This document shows positions 23,704-36,310 of a DNA stretch of 64,000 nucleotides, in pieces (positions within the stretch are counted from its first letter, which is position 1; each line of letters starts with the position of its first letter). This DNA comes from Guadua angustifolia. Lineage: Eukaryota > Streptophyta > Magnoliopsida > Poales > Poaceae. Made by a program: the position numbers and the translations under genes. Below the pieces are notes generated by a model. That model worked only from the letters and a program-made list of their open reading frames with translations, made no database searches and was not told the origin of the DNA. The stretch lies in contig CM070517.1 in assembly GCA_036346375.1 (NCBI GenBank), positions 14,425,161 through 14,489,160 on the forward strand, written 5' to 3'.

Positions 23704-26534
23704 CTAAGCCCAACCAAATCTTTGGTATTTAGCTGAAGCACTTCCCCTACATAGCAATCGACGTAACTCCCCGTTTTCCTTAAGTTCAAAAAAAATGCAC
23801 GCGCAAAAACAAACTAACGAGAAAAACGATTACTAGTATCTATAACCGTGGTGCAAATGCTCACCATAATTGAACAAAATCACCAAATGCACACCCTTCT
23901 GTTCTAACAACTAGCACAAAATATTTCTAACCTTGGTGTGGCTTTTGTTGGGAAAGAAAAGGGTTTAGATTAAAAACATACTTCTATACCTTATTTGATA
24001 CCTGCACGTTGTTCTCTGAAGTGTTGTTAACCCAGCCAATTCGAAGTCTGTGTGTGTATTCGTTATGGAGAAATAGGACGTGCTGTTGATGAGAGTGCAC
24101 TCAATTACTTTAGCCGTGAAGGAAATTATTCCCCTGAACAACGTCCTATAAGTAATACCATTTGTTAACCTTGCGAAGATTGAGATCATTGCCCTCATAG
24201 CCCTTGATTCATTAATTACCACTGCACTTCAGCCTCAACAAATGAAATTCCAATCCTTGGTTGCTCAGGATTTGATTATTAGAAAAAAAATTGTACAAGA
24301 AATATCACTTAAAGAAATTAAAGAAACAACACTTGACCCTAACTACCTTCACTAAAAAAAATAATAAATGGCAATCGCCGACGGCATGTTTCTTGTCTGA
24401 TAAAGAAAGTCATTAGGATAAAGAATGTTCTAAGAAACAACAAGTTGAGATTCATAAGGAAAATAATATCAAGCGTACAACTAAAATCTAACAAGATACT
24501 AATAAAGGCATGAATGCTTCAACTGTCGAAAAAGGAACCGTGTTGCTAAACAATGTCCGCAAGTTGAATAAATACATTCTACAACCATAAGCATGCCGAG
24601 TTCGTCATTCAAGTTTATAACTCTCAAGAGTAGAGGGAAATAAAATCTGAAGTGGTTTACTCGAAAATCAGATAGAAAAAAAAATGCGCAAGAATACTTG
24701 TCCCTAAAAGAATTTTGCTTAACTTCATTCTCCATCTCAATCACCATCATTCATCCCTCCAACAACACCAATGGACGGTTATCGATATGCAAAACCGAAA
24801 AGCCCATTTCATTTGTTTCTCTTGTGGTAAACATGGACGTTACACCTATACTTGCCCAAGGAAAGGAAAATCAACCAGCTCTTAGACCTGCATTCAATCG
24901 ACACAAAATGATTAATCCAAGTCATTCAAAATAATTACCTAAATCAGTCGCCTTGAATAAGCGTGAGTGGCCCATAACCCACATGTCGAGATTTGCGAAC
25001 AAACAATTCCTTAGATGTCTATTAATCCAACTCAAAATGTCAATCCAGGTCATTCATGGCATTTACCTCTGACACTAATTGCGAAAAGAAGCATGATCGC
25101 CATATGTAGTACTAGGTACAATACTTATGTAATTGAACCTGCCGAATTCAAATTTAACTCCATGGTCAACTCTTTGATTCTAGCCACTTCGACTATCTAT
25201 CTTACAATAACGATAAACAAACTTTCTATTGTTTCGAATAAAACGGATAGCGTCATCTACCTTAACCGAGAAGAATTTGGATATTTCACCAACACCTACC
25301 CAAGAAGAGTTTTAATTCATCTCGACAAGAAAGACATCGGTGATTTCTAATCTACCTCAAAGACTTAGAAAACATTAAGTACTTAAAACAATCCTTGCAT
25401 CGATGATAGGCTCGGAACGTAAAACATCTTTCTCATGTAATTGTACCCAACTCTTAATACGATATTGAGTACGTCCCTTGTATATTCAATTCCTGCAACA
25501 AGTCTTTTGGTCTTGTATATCTCATTCCTTCATAATTGTCAAATCCAAAGAAAATCAAAACTCTCTATCTGCTAAGATAATCAAACAAATCAAATCATCA
25601 GGATCATCTTATATTTCTTTTACCTCAACCCAATGCTTAAATTATCTCTATCTTGCTTTCAATCTAAAGTCAACCCGAAATGACATTTATGCTCAGCTCA
25701 TTTCATCAACTAATGTTGAATTATACAGACCAACCGTTGTATTCAAATATCCTTCTTGGTATTAAACGTTCGATTCTTCCCAAGTGAATCTAATGACAAT
25801 GCAACCTATCTCTCACCTCAAATATTCTAAAGATACCACATACCACTCTCTAAACTAGATTATCCTTGTTAACAATACTGACTATTCAATCAAAAAGAGA
25901 TATGTAGAAAGTATTAGTATCTCTGATCTGCTTACCTAAAACTCAAATAGAATTCTTCTCTATTTCTCGCACGTCAACTTGGAATCGCAAGACGAAGATC
26001 CAGTTAAGCAGCGACAATAAAGATGAAGTGTCAACAAGAACGACAAGTCACCTCTGATAAAGAATTCCCAAATCTATCTCATCCTCGAGAATTACAAGGT
26101 CCACGATATTCACCATTTCCATATCCGAGGTAACTTGGCACCACGATATATTAGGCCATATCGTATCGTTAAGAAGATAGGAGAAAAGGAACATAAATTA
26201 GAGTTGCCATCTCAGCTACCCAATGTTCGTAATGTCGTCTATGTATCACAATTAAGGAAATGTCTTCGTCTTCCTACGAGCTCATCCATTAAATGAAATC
26301 GACCTACAACCCAAGTTAACATATCGAGAATATCCGATAGAACCTTAAAAAGTTGAGCGCTACAACCGTAATAAATCCCACAGGATGATCAAGATTCAGC
26401 GAGCAATTATTCTGAAGAAGAAGCAACTTGAAATCGAGAAGACCGACTCAACGAGGAGTTTCGACTTCTCTTAGAAATACTTTTCCTTAGACCCGCCAAA
26501 TCTAGGGTCGAGATTTTTTATAAGGGGGTAGATC
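23704..26534 (+). pseudogene. decayed gypsy internal region
   Basis: No long frame survives. Recognisable pieces: a degraded gag zinc knuckle at 24,515-24,556 (CFNCRKRNRVAKQC, histidine replaced by arginine), a second cysteine-rich piece near 24,805 (CFSCGKHGRYTYTC), and the integrase C-terminal tail at 26,126-26,277 (APRYIRPYRIVKKIGEKEHK, then VYVSQLRKCLRLP). Further remnants of the tail end shortly before the polypurine tract. Protease and reverse transcriptase are not recognisable. Confidence 0.75.
26522..26530 (+). other. polypurine tract
   Basis: AAGGGGGTA lies five bases before the 3' LTR start. It is the plus-strand primer signal of LTR elements and confirms the orientation and the LTR edge. 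Confidence 0.75.
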
Positions 26535-29500
26535 TGTAACATCCCAAAATTTTAATAAAGTAAAAATAAATATTTTAAATTTGAAAATATTTATTCCTGA
26601 GTTTCTTGGCATTATTGAATTTTATTTGGATTTCTTTGGAGTTGTTCCTTGTATGAGAAATTCAACAAATGGAAATAAAGAATGAAAAGGAGAAAAGGTC
26701 AAGAAGCAAAAAGGAAAAATTTATAAAAATGACCCATGAAACCCTGAGCATGTAAATAAGCCATTCAAATTTTCAAATGAAATTCATGCCTAAGAAATTT
26801 GGAAAGAAAAATGGCGAGAACAAATTTTATTTCCAAATCATGCATTGTCAGAATTTATAAAATATTTATAAAACTCAAATGGAACTGAAATTTTATTATG
26901 AAACCCTCAATGCAATATATATCTCTGGTAAAATTATTATGAATTAATATTGTCATTTAGGACTTCTCCAAATTTAAAAGCAGAAACCACGAAATTCTAG
27001 AAATTGCAATGTCAGAATTTTCATAAAATAATGGAACCATATTTTGAGCTGAAAATTTTACAGAAGCATTATGAGATCAAATAATTTATAAAAACAAAAT
27101 TTCAAAAATATTAGAATTCATTTGATCTCAATCAAAAATCAAAATCCGCAACAAGAAATTAGGAACAGTTACTGTTGTCAGAATTTTATAAATTTTTCGG
27201 TAACTTACCTTTACCTCAAAATTTTACCAGGCATCAAAATATATTCAAAGACCATGTTCAAAAAGTTTGGATATTTTCTACTTCAATTTGACAGCAATAG
27301 AAATTGGAGACTAGGACCATCCGGATTGGACCATCTCTTTTGACGCCATACCTCATTTGAGCAGTGGTCCCCAGGCCCCACCTGTCATCTTCTTCACCCC
27401 TCTCGTTCTTGCGGCCGAGCGAACACTTCGAGCTAAGCGCAGCTTGACCGAAGATCGTTCAATGCATCTCCTCTTCGATCGGTCGTGTTCTCGTGTCGGC
27501 ATCACCTCATCGCAAGCTTGATGCGCCGCCACGACCGTCCTCATTCTCTCTCTCGCGCCATAGCGCAGCCAACTGCCATTTTGTCGCCTCTGGTGAAGAC
27601 CTTATCTGGCCGAGCCTTGCCTGAGGTGGATTCAACTGATTCTATAGCCATACATTGCACCCCAGTGTTCGCAGAGGCAGTGCTTCATTCCCCTCACCTC
27701 TCCTTCCTTCTCTTCAAGCCAAGGCGCAGGAAACCCCCCCCAAATCGCCATAGCCAGCAGCCTCTGTTGCGTGGGCGCGAGGCAAACTCCGGGTGAATCA
27801 GTACTTCTCCTTCCAATTCCTCACGCGTGGAGCATCATTGGCCCCCACTGACTTTAGCTCGAGCCTCAATTCCAGCTCTCCACGCTGCCTTGGCCAGGCC
27901 AGTCGCCCTTCTTCCCGAGTCCATTGCCGTGGGTAGAGCCCCTCGGAGTTTCTCCTTCCAGGTAAGCCCCAAGAATGGACTCCCTGTGATCTCGTGATGC
28001 TTACAAAGCCATCGATTCAATCCCTAATGCCGTTGTTTTCTCTCAGAAACTCTCGCCATTTCCGCCGCCAAGCTCTTGCTTGACGCTCTAGTGTCTCTTC
28101 CAGTAATCGACTTCATCCCGGACTCACCTCGTCGAGCTCCTTCTCCCCATGCCGTCGCCACGGAGATCATGGGAGCTGCCTTCGCCCTTGAAGCCCTAGC
28201 CATCCCCGTTCTGTCTTTGTCTTGCGGGAGCCAAGAGCTGAGGTAGAAGAGAACGAGCGAAGGCGCTTCCTCGATCAAGCGTATTTTCCTTTTTCTAGCA
28301 ATTCTCGGTTGATGATAATTAATCTTTGAATATCTTTAGAAATATTAATTCAATTCCAGTAAAACAAATTTGTATAATCATCTAAAATCAAGAAGAATAT
28401 AAATATGTAAAAACATTTAATTCTTGACCTGCAGAATAATTATTTATATTAAACCATGGTTATAATGCTAATATGATTTTAATGAGAAATTGTGAATAAT
28501 AGTAACTGAAATGGTGAGATAAATATTAATGTGAAGCTAGGATCATAATGTATTTAAATATCCAAAAACATTAAATTCAGAGTCACAAAGCAATTATGAA
28601 TTTAAGATTTGAATAAACTCAATTATGTATATTATTGCTTGCATAGAAAATATAATTCTTACAATCATAAAATAAGTTCTTGTTGTCTCTGGAATCATGA
28701 TAAACCCGAAATGTAAAATCCTCTAATGATTGAACTCAATTTAACTTAATTGTTTCATAACCCTTAATGAACCCTATTATGGCCATTAATAGAAATGAGG
28801 GTATAATAGTTCATAAAATCATATAAAAATGATTATGTGTACGGGATTTCAATGAGCCGGATCATGTAGAGATATTAAATATTTGGAACTAAGTTTATGT
28901 ATTGCAATGCGATCATTAATAAACCCTAGCATGATCATTAGTATGAATAGTAGCGAATATCTCATTAAACAATGAATTGATTTGTATGGATCCACGAAAT
29001 CGGTAGGAGCTTGTCCATATCAAGATGCTTAGGATCAAACTTAATTTGCGTTCTTTTAATGAAAGAAAATGCTAAAAATAACAATAAGTAAATAGTTTAT
29101 CTATTTCAATTAAAGCTAAAATAATGCCAAACCAACTTTATAACATTCCTAGGATTGCTACCGCTAATACCGAAAAATGAATTAAAGATCACGTATAATG
29201 TAATACGCAAACTCAATATGAAACTTGGCGATTTAAGGGTTGCAAATGTGGTCATTTAGTCTATTTCAACGATAAATAAAATAACTCATCCAAATACTAA
29301 AATCAGTAAAATCAGGTTAGTAACGTTGTACAAAGTTCATACTACCATATTCAGTAGAAAGAATCACATTCCATTAAGGTTCACATATCAATCTCATCAG
29401 ATCAAAACCCTTAAGTGATTAACCTTTTGATTTACTTTTGGCGATTCGAATAATGTTAACTTTACAATGCCACTTAAGCCTTTTAAGCAATGATTATAAT

Positions 29501-31715
29501 GTATCGGCTAAAGCCTAAAATTTATGGAATCGACTTAGGATTGTTATACAAAGTATAAATCATCTTAGTATTAAGAAATAACCATACTTCATCATGTTTT
29601 GCAAATTACTCTTAATAGCTGAACAACCTTAAGTAATCACATTACTTTAGCCGTAATATGAATGAACGATCTATAGTTGCAAATGAGAAAACACAGTAGT
29701 TAAGTTATTTTTATCACGGAACCTTCTCAAATATGATGGAAATGTCATCGATAGCCTAAATCAATAGACTCAACTTGTATAAAGCTAATTCTAAGCAAAG
29801 TCAATTAAAGATGAATAACAAATCATTGAAAGCTTGCACCTAATGATCAATCTAATCAATCTTTGCATCGTGAATTAAGTAAAATAAGATTAATAAATTC
29901 ATTAAAGAGCAATCCTTGTTTCGTGTAAAGAGTTTTATTGGTTCTTTCTATCCGCTTTCCTTTGCCTTATTGAAGTTTATTGTTTCTTTGTATTTAGTTG
30001 ATCGGCGTGTAGAACCCGGCGTCTCTATCTCCGTCCTCGCCGTCGTCAACCGCAATCCTCGTAAATAAATAAATGGCGATATTTAAGCAAGGCAAGCATC
30101 CTTTGACCATATTGAGCCCAGTATTTTATATTCCTTTTGTGCATCAAATTGTTTTATGCATACGTTTACTTTATGTAAATTGCTATTTTGTGGATTGGGT
30201 AGTTATACCTGTTGTCTCGTGAATCTCCTTTGATGATTATGAACATGTGAACCTTGATAACCTTAGATTAAGGTTAGGCGTTACTTAATGTCATCATGGG
30301 TATATGCGTTCATATTATTCATGCCTAGCCATGCTTTAGAATCAGCAATGTACATGATCAAATCAATAATTGTTTCCTGAAAACCTTGGAAATGGCATTG
30401 TTGGTTGCGGGTACTTTGATTAAAAACCCAAAATGAAACTATGCTTTGATGCGGGCGATTATTGGCAATAGCCGATTGTGCAATAAGGAAATGCACGTAG
30501 TGTAGGGTGAAGTGTCGCCCGTGTCACAACTAAGGACCGAACATCGTGTAGCTTGATCCAAGAAAATCCGTACAAACCACAAGGGTGAGGATGGGTTAGC
30601 CTTAGCCTATTAAATTGTTTAGACATGGCTTTGCTCATTGGTAGGCGGGAGCTAGCGGAGGCATTCCGGTACGGATTGCTTGTGAGGGGCTTCCATGCAG
30701 TTCGTATGGGTAATTGCCTGGCCGGTGCATCGGTGTACGCCTTGCCATGGACAGAGACGTGGTGTTGGGTGTGATAATGTGGATCCACGGCTTGGGTGAG
30801 TGTCTCTGTTTTCAGGGCGAGGGTTAACGTCCGGCTTGGGTAAAGCCTTGTCTAGAATTTAATGACTATGTATGATCGCTCATTCGCATACTCTTGTATG
30901 GCGATCCACGGTGACGTGGTGAGTTGATCATTCCTTGTGGGTACAGATTGTACACCTCTGCGAGTTTAAATCTAATTGATTAGCCGTGCATGCGGTCATG
31001 GGTGTCTTGGTGAACTCTGCTGACTTAAATGTTTTATTGTTTCCAAAAGGGTTTATTTTACAAGTTAGCTTACGGATGACCCAATACTATACCTGTGTGG
31101 GCAAGTATTGGAATCAATTTGTTGTGCCTTACTGTGTGGACAAAGAATCGAATATATGCCATGCGATGGCAAGGTTTGATTAAATAGCTCACGTCATGGA
31201 GGGCGGTGAGTGTTATTTATGCTTTACTTATTTGCTATCAATTAATCTGCCCTTTTAAATTCCGATTGTAAATAACTTGTTTTACAAATTCAAATTCGCT
31301 TTATGCAAATTAACTGATGTAGCCTTTCCTTTGAAATGGCACCTTGCGTATTATAGGTTTTGCTCAAGTCTTCTTTGAGTGCATAGCGTACTCACCCTTG
31401 CCTAATTATATGTAGGTGGATGAGTTAGCGAAGCTTCGGAGTTCTTTCGTCGTAGGTTGCGGGATGTTATTTGTCGTGTTCTATCTGAAGTTTATGCCTG
31501 GTCAGTTGCCTGCGGGTTTGGATGGGTAAACCACAAGGCTTGCTTCTTTTGCTGCTATATTTCTCTGAGTTGTAATATTATTTGTATAATCGTTTCCGCT
31601 TAATTATTAAAATGTATGGTTGTGATTTCCAATTGTTGTAAACATGTGAGTGCTAGCTACTGATCCAGGGAATAGCACAGTAATCACATGGAGGTTCTGT
31701 TCATCGAGCAGGGTC
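26535..31715 (+). repeat. 3' LTR, about 5 kb
   Basis: It starts TGTAACATCCCAAAATTTTA. The part from 30,873 to about 31,005 (GATCGCTCATTCGCATACTC and following) matches 42,588-42,715 inside the solo LTR, and GTGCTAGCTACTGATC near 31,650 matches GCGCTAGCTCTTGATC near 43,299. The right edge is therefore near 31,660-31,715 but is not exact. No gene was found inside; short open frames at 27,835-28,278 and 30,459-30,788 have no recognisable domain. Confidence 0.65.
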
Positions 31716-32849
31716 TCCTGATGGTAAAACTGAAACACCAATCTATCAAAGCAAGAAAAGTGGCACGCGCAGGGAATTGAATCGTATATAGCGGCGACGT
31801 CTGACACATGTCTTTGTAAGAATGTCTATCCTGCAAGGTAGATAGGCAAATAGAATAAGTATGCACGAATGCTATATAGGGGAAAAGCACAATACAAACT
31901 AATAAAGAGGCAAACTTTGTAGTAGCAGAAAGCAGACCTGGATAAGAGCATAGGTGGGTAAGCACTGGAGGAACACAGCAAACGGTAATAGGTGTCTACT
32001 ACATATCTAGATAGCTGTAATAGCGAGTGTTGGCAGCAATACAGCACATTAGATAGAAGAAAGCACTTGTTGGTATACTATATTCTTTGTTTCTGTGCAG
32101 GCTGCTCCGTGCTCATCTTCAATTAGTATTTTAGACTGTTAAGTGATGTGACACGTGAAGCGCAACATATAGTGACCATGCGAGAAGACCGGGTTATAAA
32201 GTAAATCTCTACGGCCGATGTGATCGGCCTTGGCTTTTATTAATTGTCATCGCATATGATAGGGCTATAGGAAGCGCCTCGTTGCAAAGTAAAGGGCCAG
32301 CGAAGATTTTTGCATTAAGAATAATTCGGGAATCGGACCGGTGACCTATATTAGCTCGATAATAATCATCCTTCAAGCACTCGATCACGAGCCTTGTAAC
32401 GATAAGGCGTGTCCGTTCGCGAGCCCTAAAGACTGATTTATATTCCTTAATAACATGATTGGAACACTGTCTTCAAAACGATCTTTGTGATGGGGAAAAT
32501 TGTTGATAATAATCGAGTTCGGGAACTCGGCGGATATAAAGGCTAGCATCATCGATGTGCGCATCGATTCTAATATAGAGTCGAACTAAGATATTCTCTT
32601 GAATCACCGAGAACTTTGTCAAAAATAGCTTTATTAACAATGTCAATAATAGCATTTGTTGAATGACTATTATTGTGCTAGCGCTAAGTATTATGGCTCA
32701 CAATAGTTTGTATCAAATGAAGTGTAAACAGCATTAATAATCGCATTTATGTTATCGGAAGCGGCATTAGTAGAAGGTCATCGAATTTTATCCAACTTGT
32801 GTTTGGTTCGATCGTTTCTTTAACGAAGGTAGACGACCATCTCCAATAT
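31716..32849. other. unassigned DNA left of the Helitron helicase
   Basis: No reading frame of recognised family occurs here. On the minus strand this would be the 3' end of the Helitron, where a short hairpin and terminal CTRR are expected; I could not pick out a convincing terminus. Confidence 0.3.
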
Positions 32850-33865
32850 CTAGGACCCATTGAGCAAACATAGATAGCGGTGGCGTTGAGTAGGAGGAAG
32901 TCTATCATTGTGAAGCCTCATATTAATAGACAATTTTAGTACCTCAATATGATGCCAAAGAGGTGATGCAATGAGTGAGGCATTTATAACCTCTGTTGCA
33001 GTACCGCCTTCGATAACAGGAAGTATTTGGCGAAAATCTCCGCTAAGAACCACTGTCTTACCACCAAAAGGAATATCTATCAATGCAGGTTCTTCAATAG
33101 ACATAATATCACATAAAGTCCTGCTAACAGCTTCAAAACAGTGCCTGTGTGTCATTGGTGCCTCATCCCAAAGAATCAAGGAAGTCTTACGTAAAAATGA
33201 GCAAGGTGTGAACCACGAGGAATAGTACATTGGCTTCTTTCATTATCTGAAGAGGTATCTTGAAGCGGAATGGCAGTCCTACCACCGGAAGTAAAAGAGC
33301 AGCAACTCCAGAGGAGGCAATAGCAATAACTATCTTTGATTGAGCTCTTAATGTAGCTGCGATAGCATTCCAAAGAAATATTTTTCCGGTGCCACCATGG
33401 CCTGCTACAAAGAAAAAACCCGGTTTGCGGTCAACAACAGAAGCTATAATCCTATCAAATATCAGCTTTTGGTCTCTATTTAATTGAGCAGAATAGGTAG
33501 CAGCTTGAGATAACAAAACAGAAGTGTCATACGCCAGCTCTTCTGCAATAAGCCTATTGGCAGGAACAGTTCCAGCATGTGTGGATTCAATGACTATATT
33601 GTAAGAAGGAAAAGATAGACCATATTTTGAGAACGCAGTAGTAAGCTCCCCAATAAGCTGTGCTTGCAAGTAACTATTTGGTATGGAATACGCATGATTT
33701 TATGGTACAGCGTATCCTATATGCAATATCATCGACAAAAATGACGATGTCATGTCGAACAATCTTTGAGGATCGACAATGCTGCAAAATGAAAGCAACA
33801 CCATGAAGAGATGCCTTAGGCGATGCGATGGCCCAAAGAATTGCCTCATCAAAAGCAAAAACCAT
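32850..33865 (-). pseudogene. Helitron Pif1-like helicase domain
   Basis: In order on the minus strand: FDEAILWAIASPKASLHG (33,850), YLQAQLIGELTTAFSKYGLS-type sequence (33,669), LNRDQKLIFDRII, Walker A AGHGGTGKIFLWNAIAA (about 33,405-33,355, with the last Thr of GKT replaced by Ile), then after a frameshift near 33,190 Walker B SLILWDEAPM (33,180) and VLSGDFRQILPVI (33,050). The helicase would unwind the donor strand during rolling-circle transposition. Frames are broken near 33,670 and 33,190. Confidence 0.88.
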
Positions 33866-34385
33866 TACGTGTCATCACCGACCAATCCACGAAATTTACA
33901 CGGCTTTGAAAGTAGGATAACATACACCTTGGAACGTGCGTATATCTTCATAAGTCTGTGCACCAGAAACAATCATTAAAAGCATCCTAAGATAGAACAA
34001 TTCACCAGTGCCTGGATGAACATTATATATGCGGCCAATTTTGCTAGATTGACGTTTTCTTTTTTTCCATTTTTTTCTACTGGTATCCTAGCTCCATGTA
34101 GCTGCGAAGCGACAGTATGTGGTAGACCTAGCCTCAACAAAATCACGGTTAGCAGTAAACCATTCGGTCAATGTAGTCTTACTTGTTTGTTGATCTGCGA
34201 TAACATCTTGTAAATGTGAACTCTCACTATATATGATTCTATTCATACGGGCATGTGCACGAGAGGCGCCGACGAAGGTGATCGACCATGTATTTCAAAA
34301 GCCGAACAAGCGTAAATAGCCTCACAAGAAGATAAGTATCTATAAATAAACAAGCGTATATGTCAGATAAAATTAATAGGAAAGT

Positions 34386-34530
34386 AATGAAGGCAAAGTA
34401 AATGTAAAGCGTAAATGTGATGAACTGTGAAGAATGGTATAGCTACATCTGGTAAGCAATGAAGGAAAAGTAAATCTAAAGCATAAATGTAATGCCTTTG
34501 CGAAGAACGATATACACATCTTATGTATTC
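34386..34530. repeat. two tandem copies of a 73-bp unit
   Basis: AATGAAGGCAAAGTAAATGT and AATGAAGGAAAAGTAAATCT begin two similar units, each ending in an ATATACACATCTTA- or GTATAGCTACATCT-like stretch. They lie in an apparent intron or insertion within the Helitron coding region. Confidence 0.65.
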
Positions 34531-35625
34531 AGCAATTTCATCAATCTGATTGTTATCACCGTATTTGGATCTGAGGGTTCCTTGCGATGTATGAAAAGTT
34601 GCTCTTGCTTTGTCTTGTCCTTTAGTGAGATACTTAAATAAATATTTAACAAGATTTGTCTTATTGCACCATTCCACATTTATGTGCGCCTGATATTTTT
34701 TTAGAAGCCTCATATTATACGGTACAACCGAGCGGTTATCTAATCTGATGCCGCTCTTTAACACGAACCGGCCATCATCGCGCCGACGATATATTGGAAA
34801 TCCGGATTCATCGATAGTAGTATGTGAGCTAAAAGACTTAGGGTACCGCTTTGAACCGAGCCGCTTTTTCATACACGACGCAGGGATTAAGATCGCCACA
34901 TGGACCGTGCATCATAAATTCTTCAACAAGAGCATAGCCAAGTGGATCGGTTGATGGATCGGTATCTCGGCAGACACCAAGCTATCTATAAATTCAGGTG
35001 ATGGCTGGCTTTGTAAACGACGCATGACCATGTAAGTGTGTGAACATGAGGAAGACCCTCTTACGAATTCAGCAAGTATCTGAAGCAGTATAGTAAAATC
35101 AAGTTAGCACATAATAAAGAAACAATAATTGACGTGGACAAAGAACTACGACACACGAAGAATATAAGCTAAATTGACGTAGAGAAAGAACTATGGTACA
35201 GTAAGGATATAAGCAAAGGACTGACCTGCACAGACAGGGCCGAAACTATAACCAGTTTTTACATCGGATATATACTCATTAAGCTTCATGTGGAAAACTT
35301 CGGTGACAATATCCAGGCGCTCGAGAATAGGTGCATGCAGGGTTCAAATCTGAGTCGTCGGCAATTTAAGCCACTTAGAGTTACATGTAAAAGTATGAAA
35401 GATATCCGGAGGGCCATATTCTCGGCAGATAGCCATGGCATCTTGGTAATTCAACACGTAGTATCGTCTACTACCGATAAAAGCTAGCGAGAAAGCAAAA
35501 CTCTCACACCAATATTTCTTTAAATGCGGCGTCTGTGACCATTCGCATCGAAATACCTTGATATGTGCCGGAGCGAAGGTGATCTTGATTAAAGAAATGG
35601 AATGAAAGACGGTTTGCTTCAACAC
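34520..35625 (-). pseudogene. Helitron Rep (HUH) domain
   Basis: 35,625-35,344 has RRYYVLNYQDAMAICREYG and FHTFTCNSKWL, the first Rep motif. An apparent intron follows (donor near 35,228, acceptor near 35,082). Near 35,050 the minus strand encodes GLPHVHTLTW, the HUH metal-binding motif, but a one-base loss just upstream puts it in another frame with a stop. 34,899-34,520 has TTIDESGFPIYRRRDDGRFV and KYQAHINVEWCNKTNLVKYL, the region of the catalytic tyrosines. This nuclease would nick and join the element ends. Non-functional. Confidence 0.85.
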
Positions 35626-35690
35626 ATGAAATAACGATTAACTTATGGCCCAAGTTAGAAAGACAACCACAACATATATAGGGATTTGGT

Positions 35691-36310
35691 TCATTTCTTC
35701 GGTAATGGCATTACGTATGATAAAAGCTGTAACATTGACACTCTATCTCTAGCAAAATGAGCAGCATGATCGGTTTCTTTATATTTAATACCTATGTGAT
35801 AGCCTTTCTGACCATATGGAAATAATAACGGATACTGAAGAGACATCAGAGTAGGATTGAGCGGTGAGATCTGCTTTAGATCACCATCATGGGTTTGAAC
35901 TACCACATCAAACTTATTGCTTTCTTCAGATAAGTCACCGACTAACAAAGCAGCTAATTCTGGTACAGCTGGCAAAGAATAGCGGTCATCATGAGTATCC
36001 AGATGAGCCAATAAGGCGAATACACACTTGAATTATGTGGGAAAACAAGCGATCACGAGCCATTACGAACTTCTTTACCAATACATTGTGATGATCAAGC
36101 ATATCAATGAGACTACGCAACAATAGTGGGATTTATTTCATTAGAAATAGTTTCTTACAGTAGGTAAAGCGATCGATCTATTGTGAATTTCATTGTCGGT
36201 GTCATATACATATAAGCGAGCATATTTAGGTCTTTCACGAGGGAGGCAGACAGCGATCCTATCCGATGATGAACAACACCATTAATCACGGAAAACATAA
36301 GGACTGTCTG
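35691..36310 (-). pseudogene. Helitron-like N-terminal domain
   Basis: 36,011-35,691 reads YSLPAVPELAALLVGDLSEE and LMSLQYPLLFPYGQKGYH, a well-kept Helitron-like N segment. Upstream pieces INGVVHHRIGSL and RPKYARLYVYDTDNEIHNR (about 36,290-36,180) lie in different frames, showing at least one shift. The role of this domain is not known in detail. Confidence 0.8.

Larger units (their letters stand above)
22471..31715 (+). mobile_element. gypsy LTR retrotransposon with unequal LTRs
   Basis: Two near-identical direct repeats start at 22,471 and 26,535, both TGTAACAT, with a polypurine tract immediately before the second. Gypsy coding remnants lie between them in plus orientation. The first LTR is cut after about 1.23 kb, whereas the second continues for about 5 kb. 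I could not find a matching target duplication: GTAGG precedes the 5' LTR and no clear copy follows the 3' LTR. Long LTRs and the coding tail suggest a Tekay/Del-type chromovirus (inference). Confidence 0.85.
32850..36310 (-). mobile_element. decayed Helitron (Rep-helicase type)
   Basis: Minus-strand pieces in order are a Helitron-like N-terminal domain, a rolling-circle Rep domain with an HUH motif, and a Pif1-like helicase. This combination is found only in Helitrons. Stops, shifts and insertions break every piece. Terminal TC and CTRR ends were not located, so only the coding span is given. It lies immediately right of the large gypsy LTR. Confidence 0.88.
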
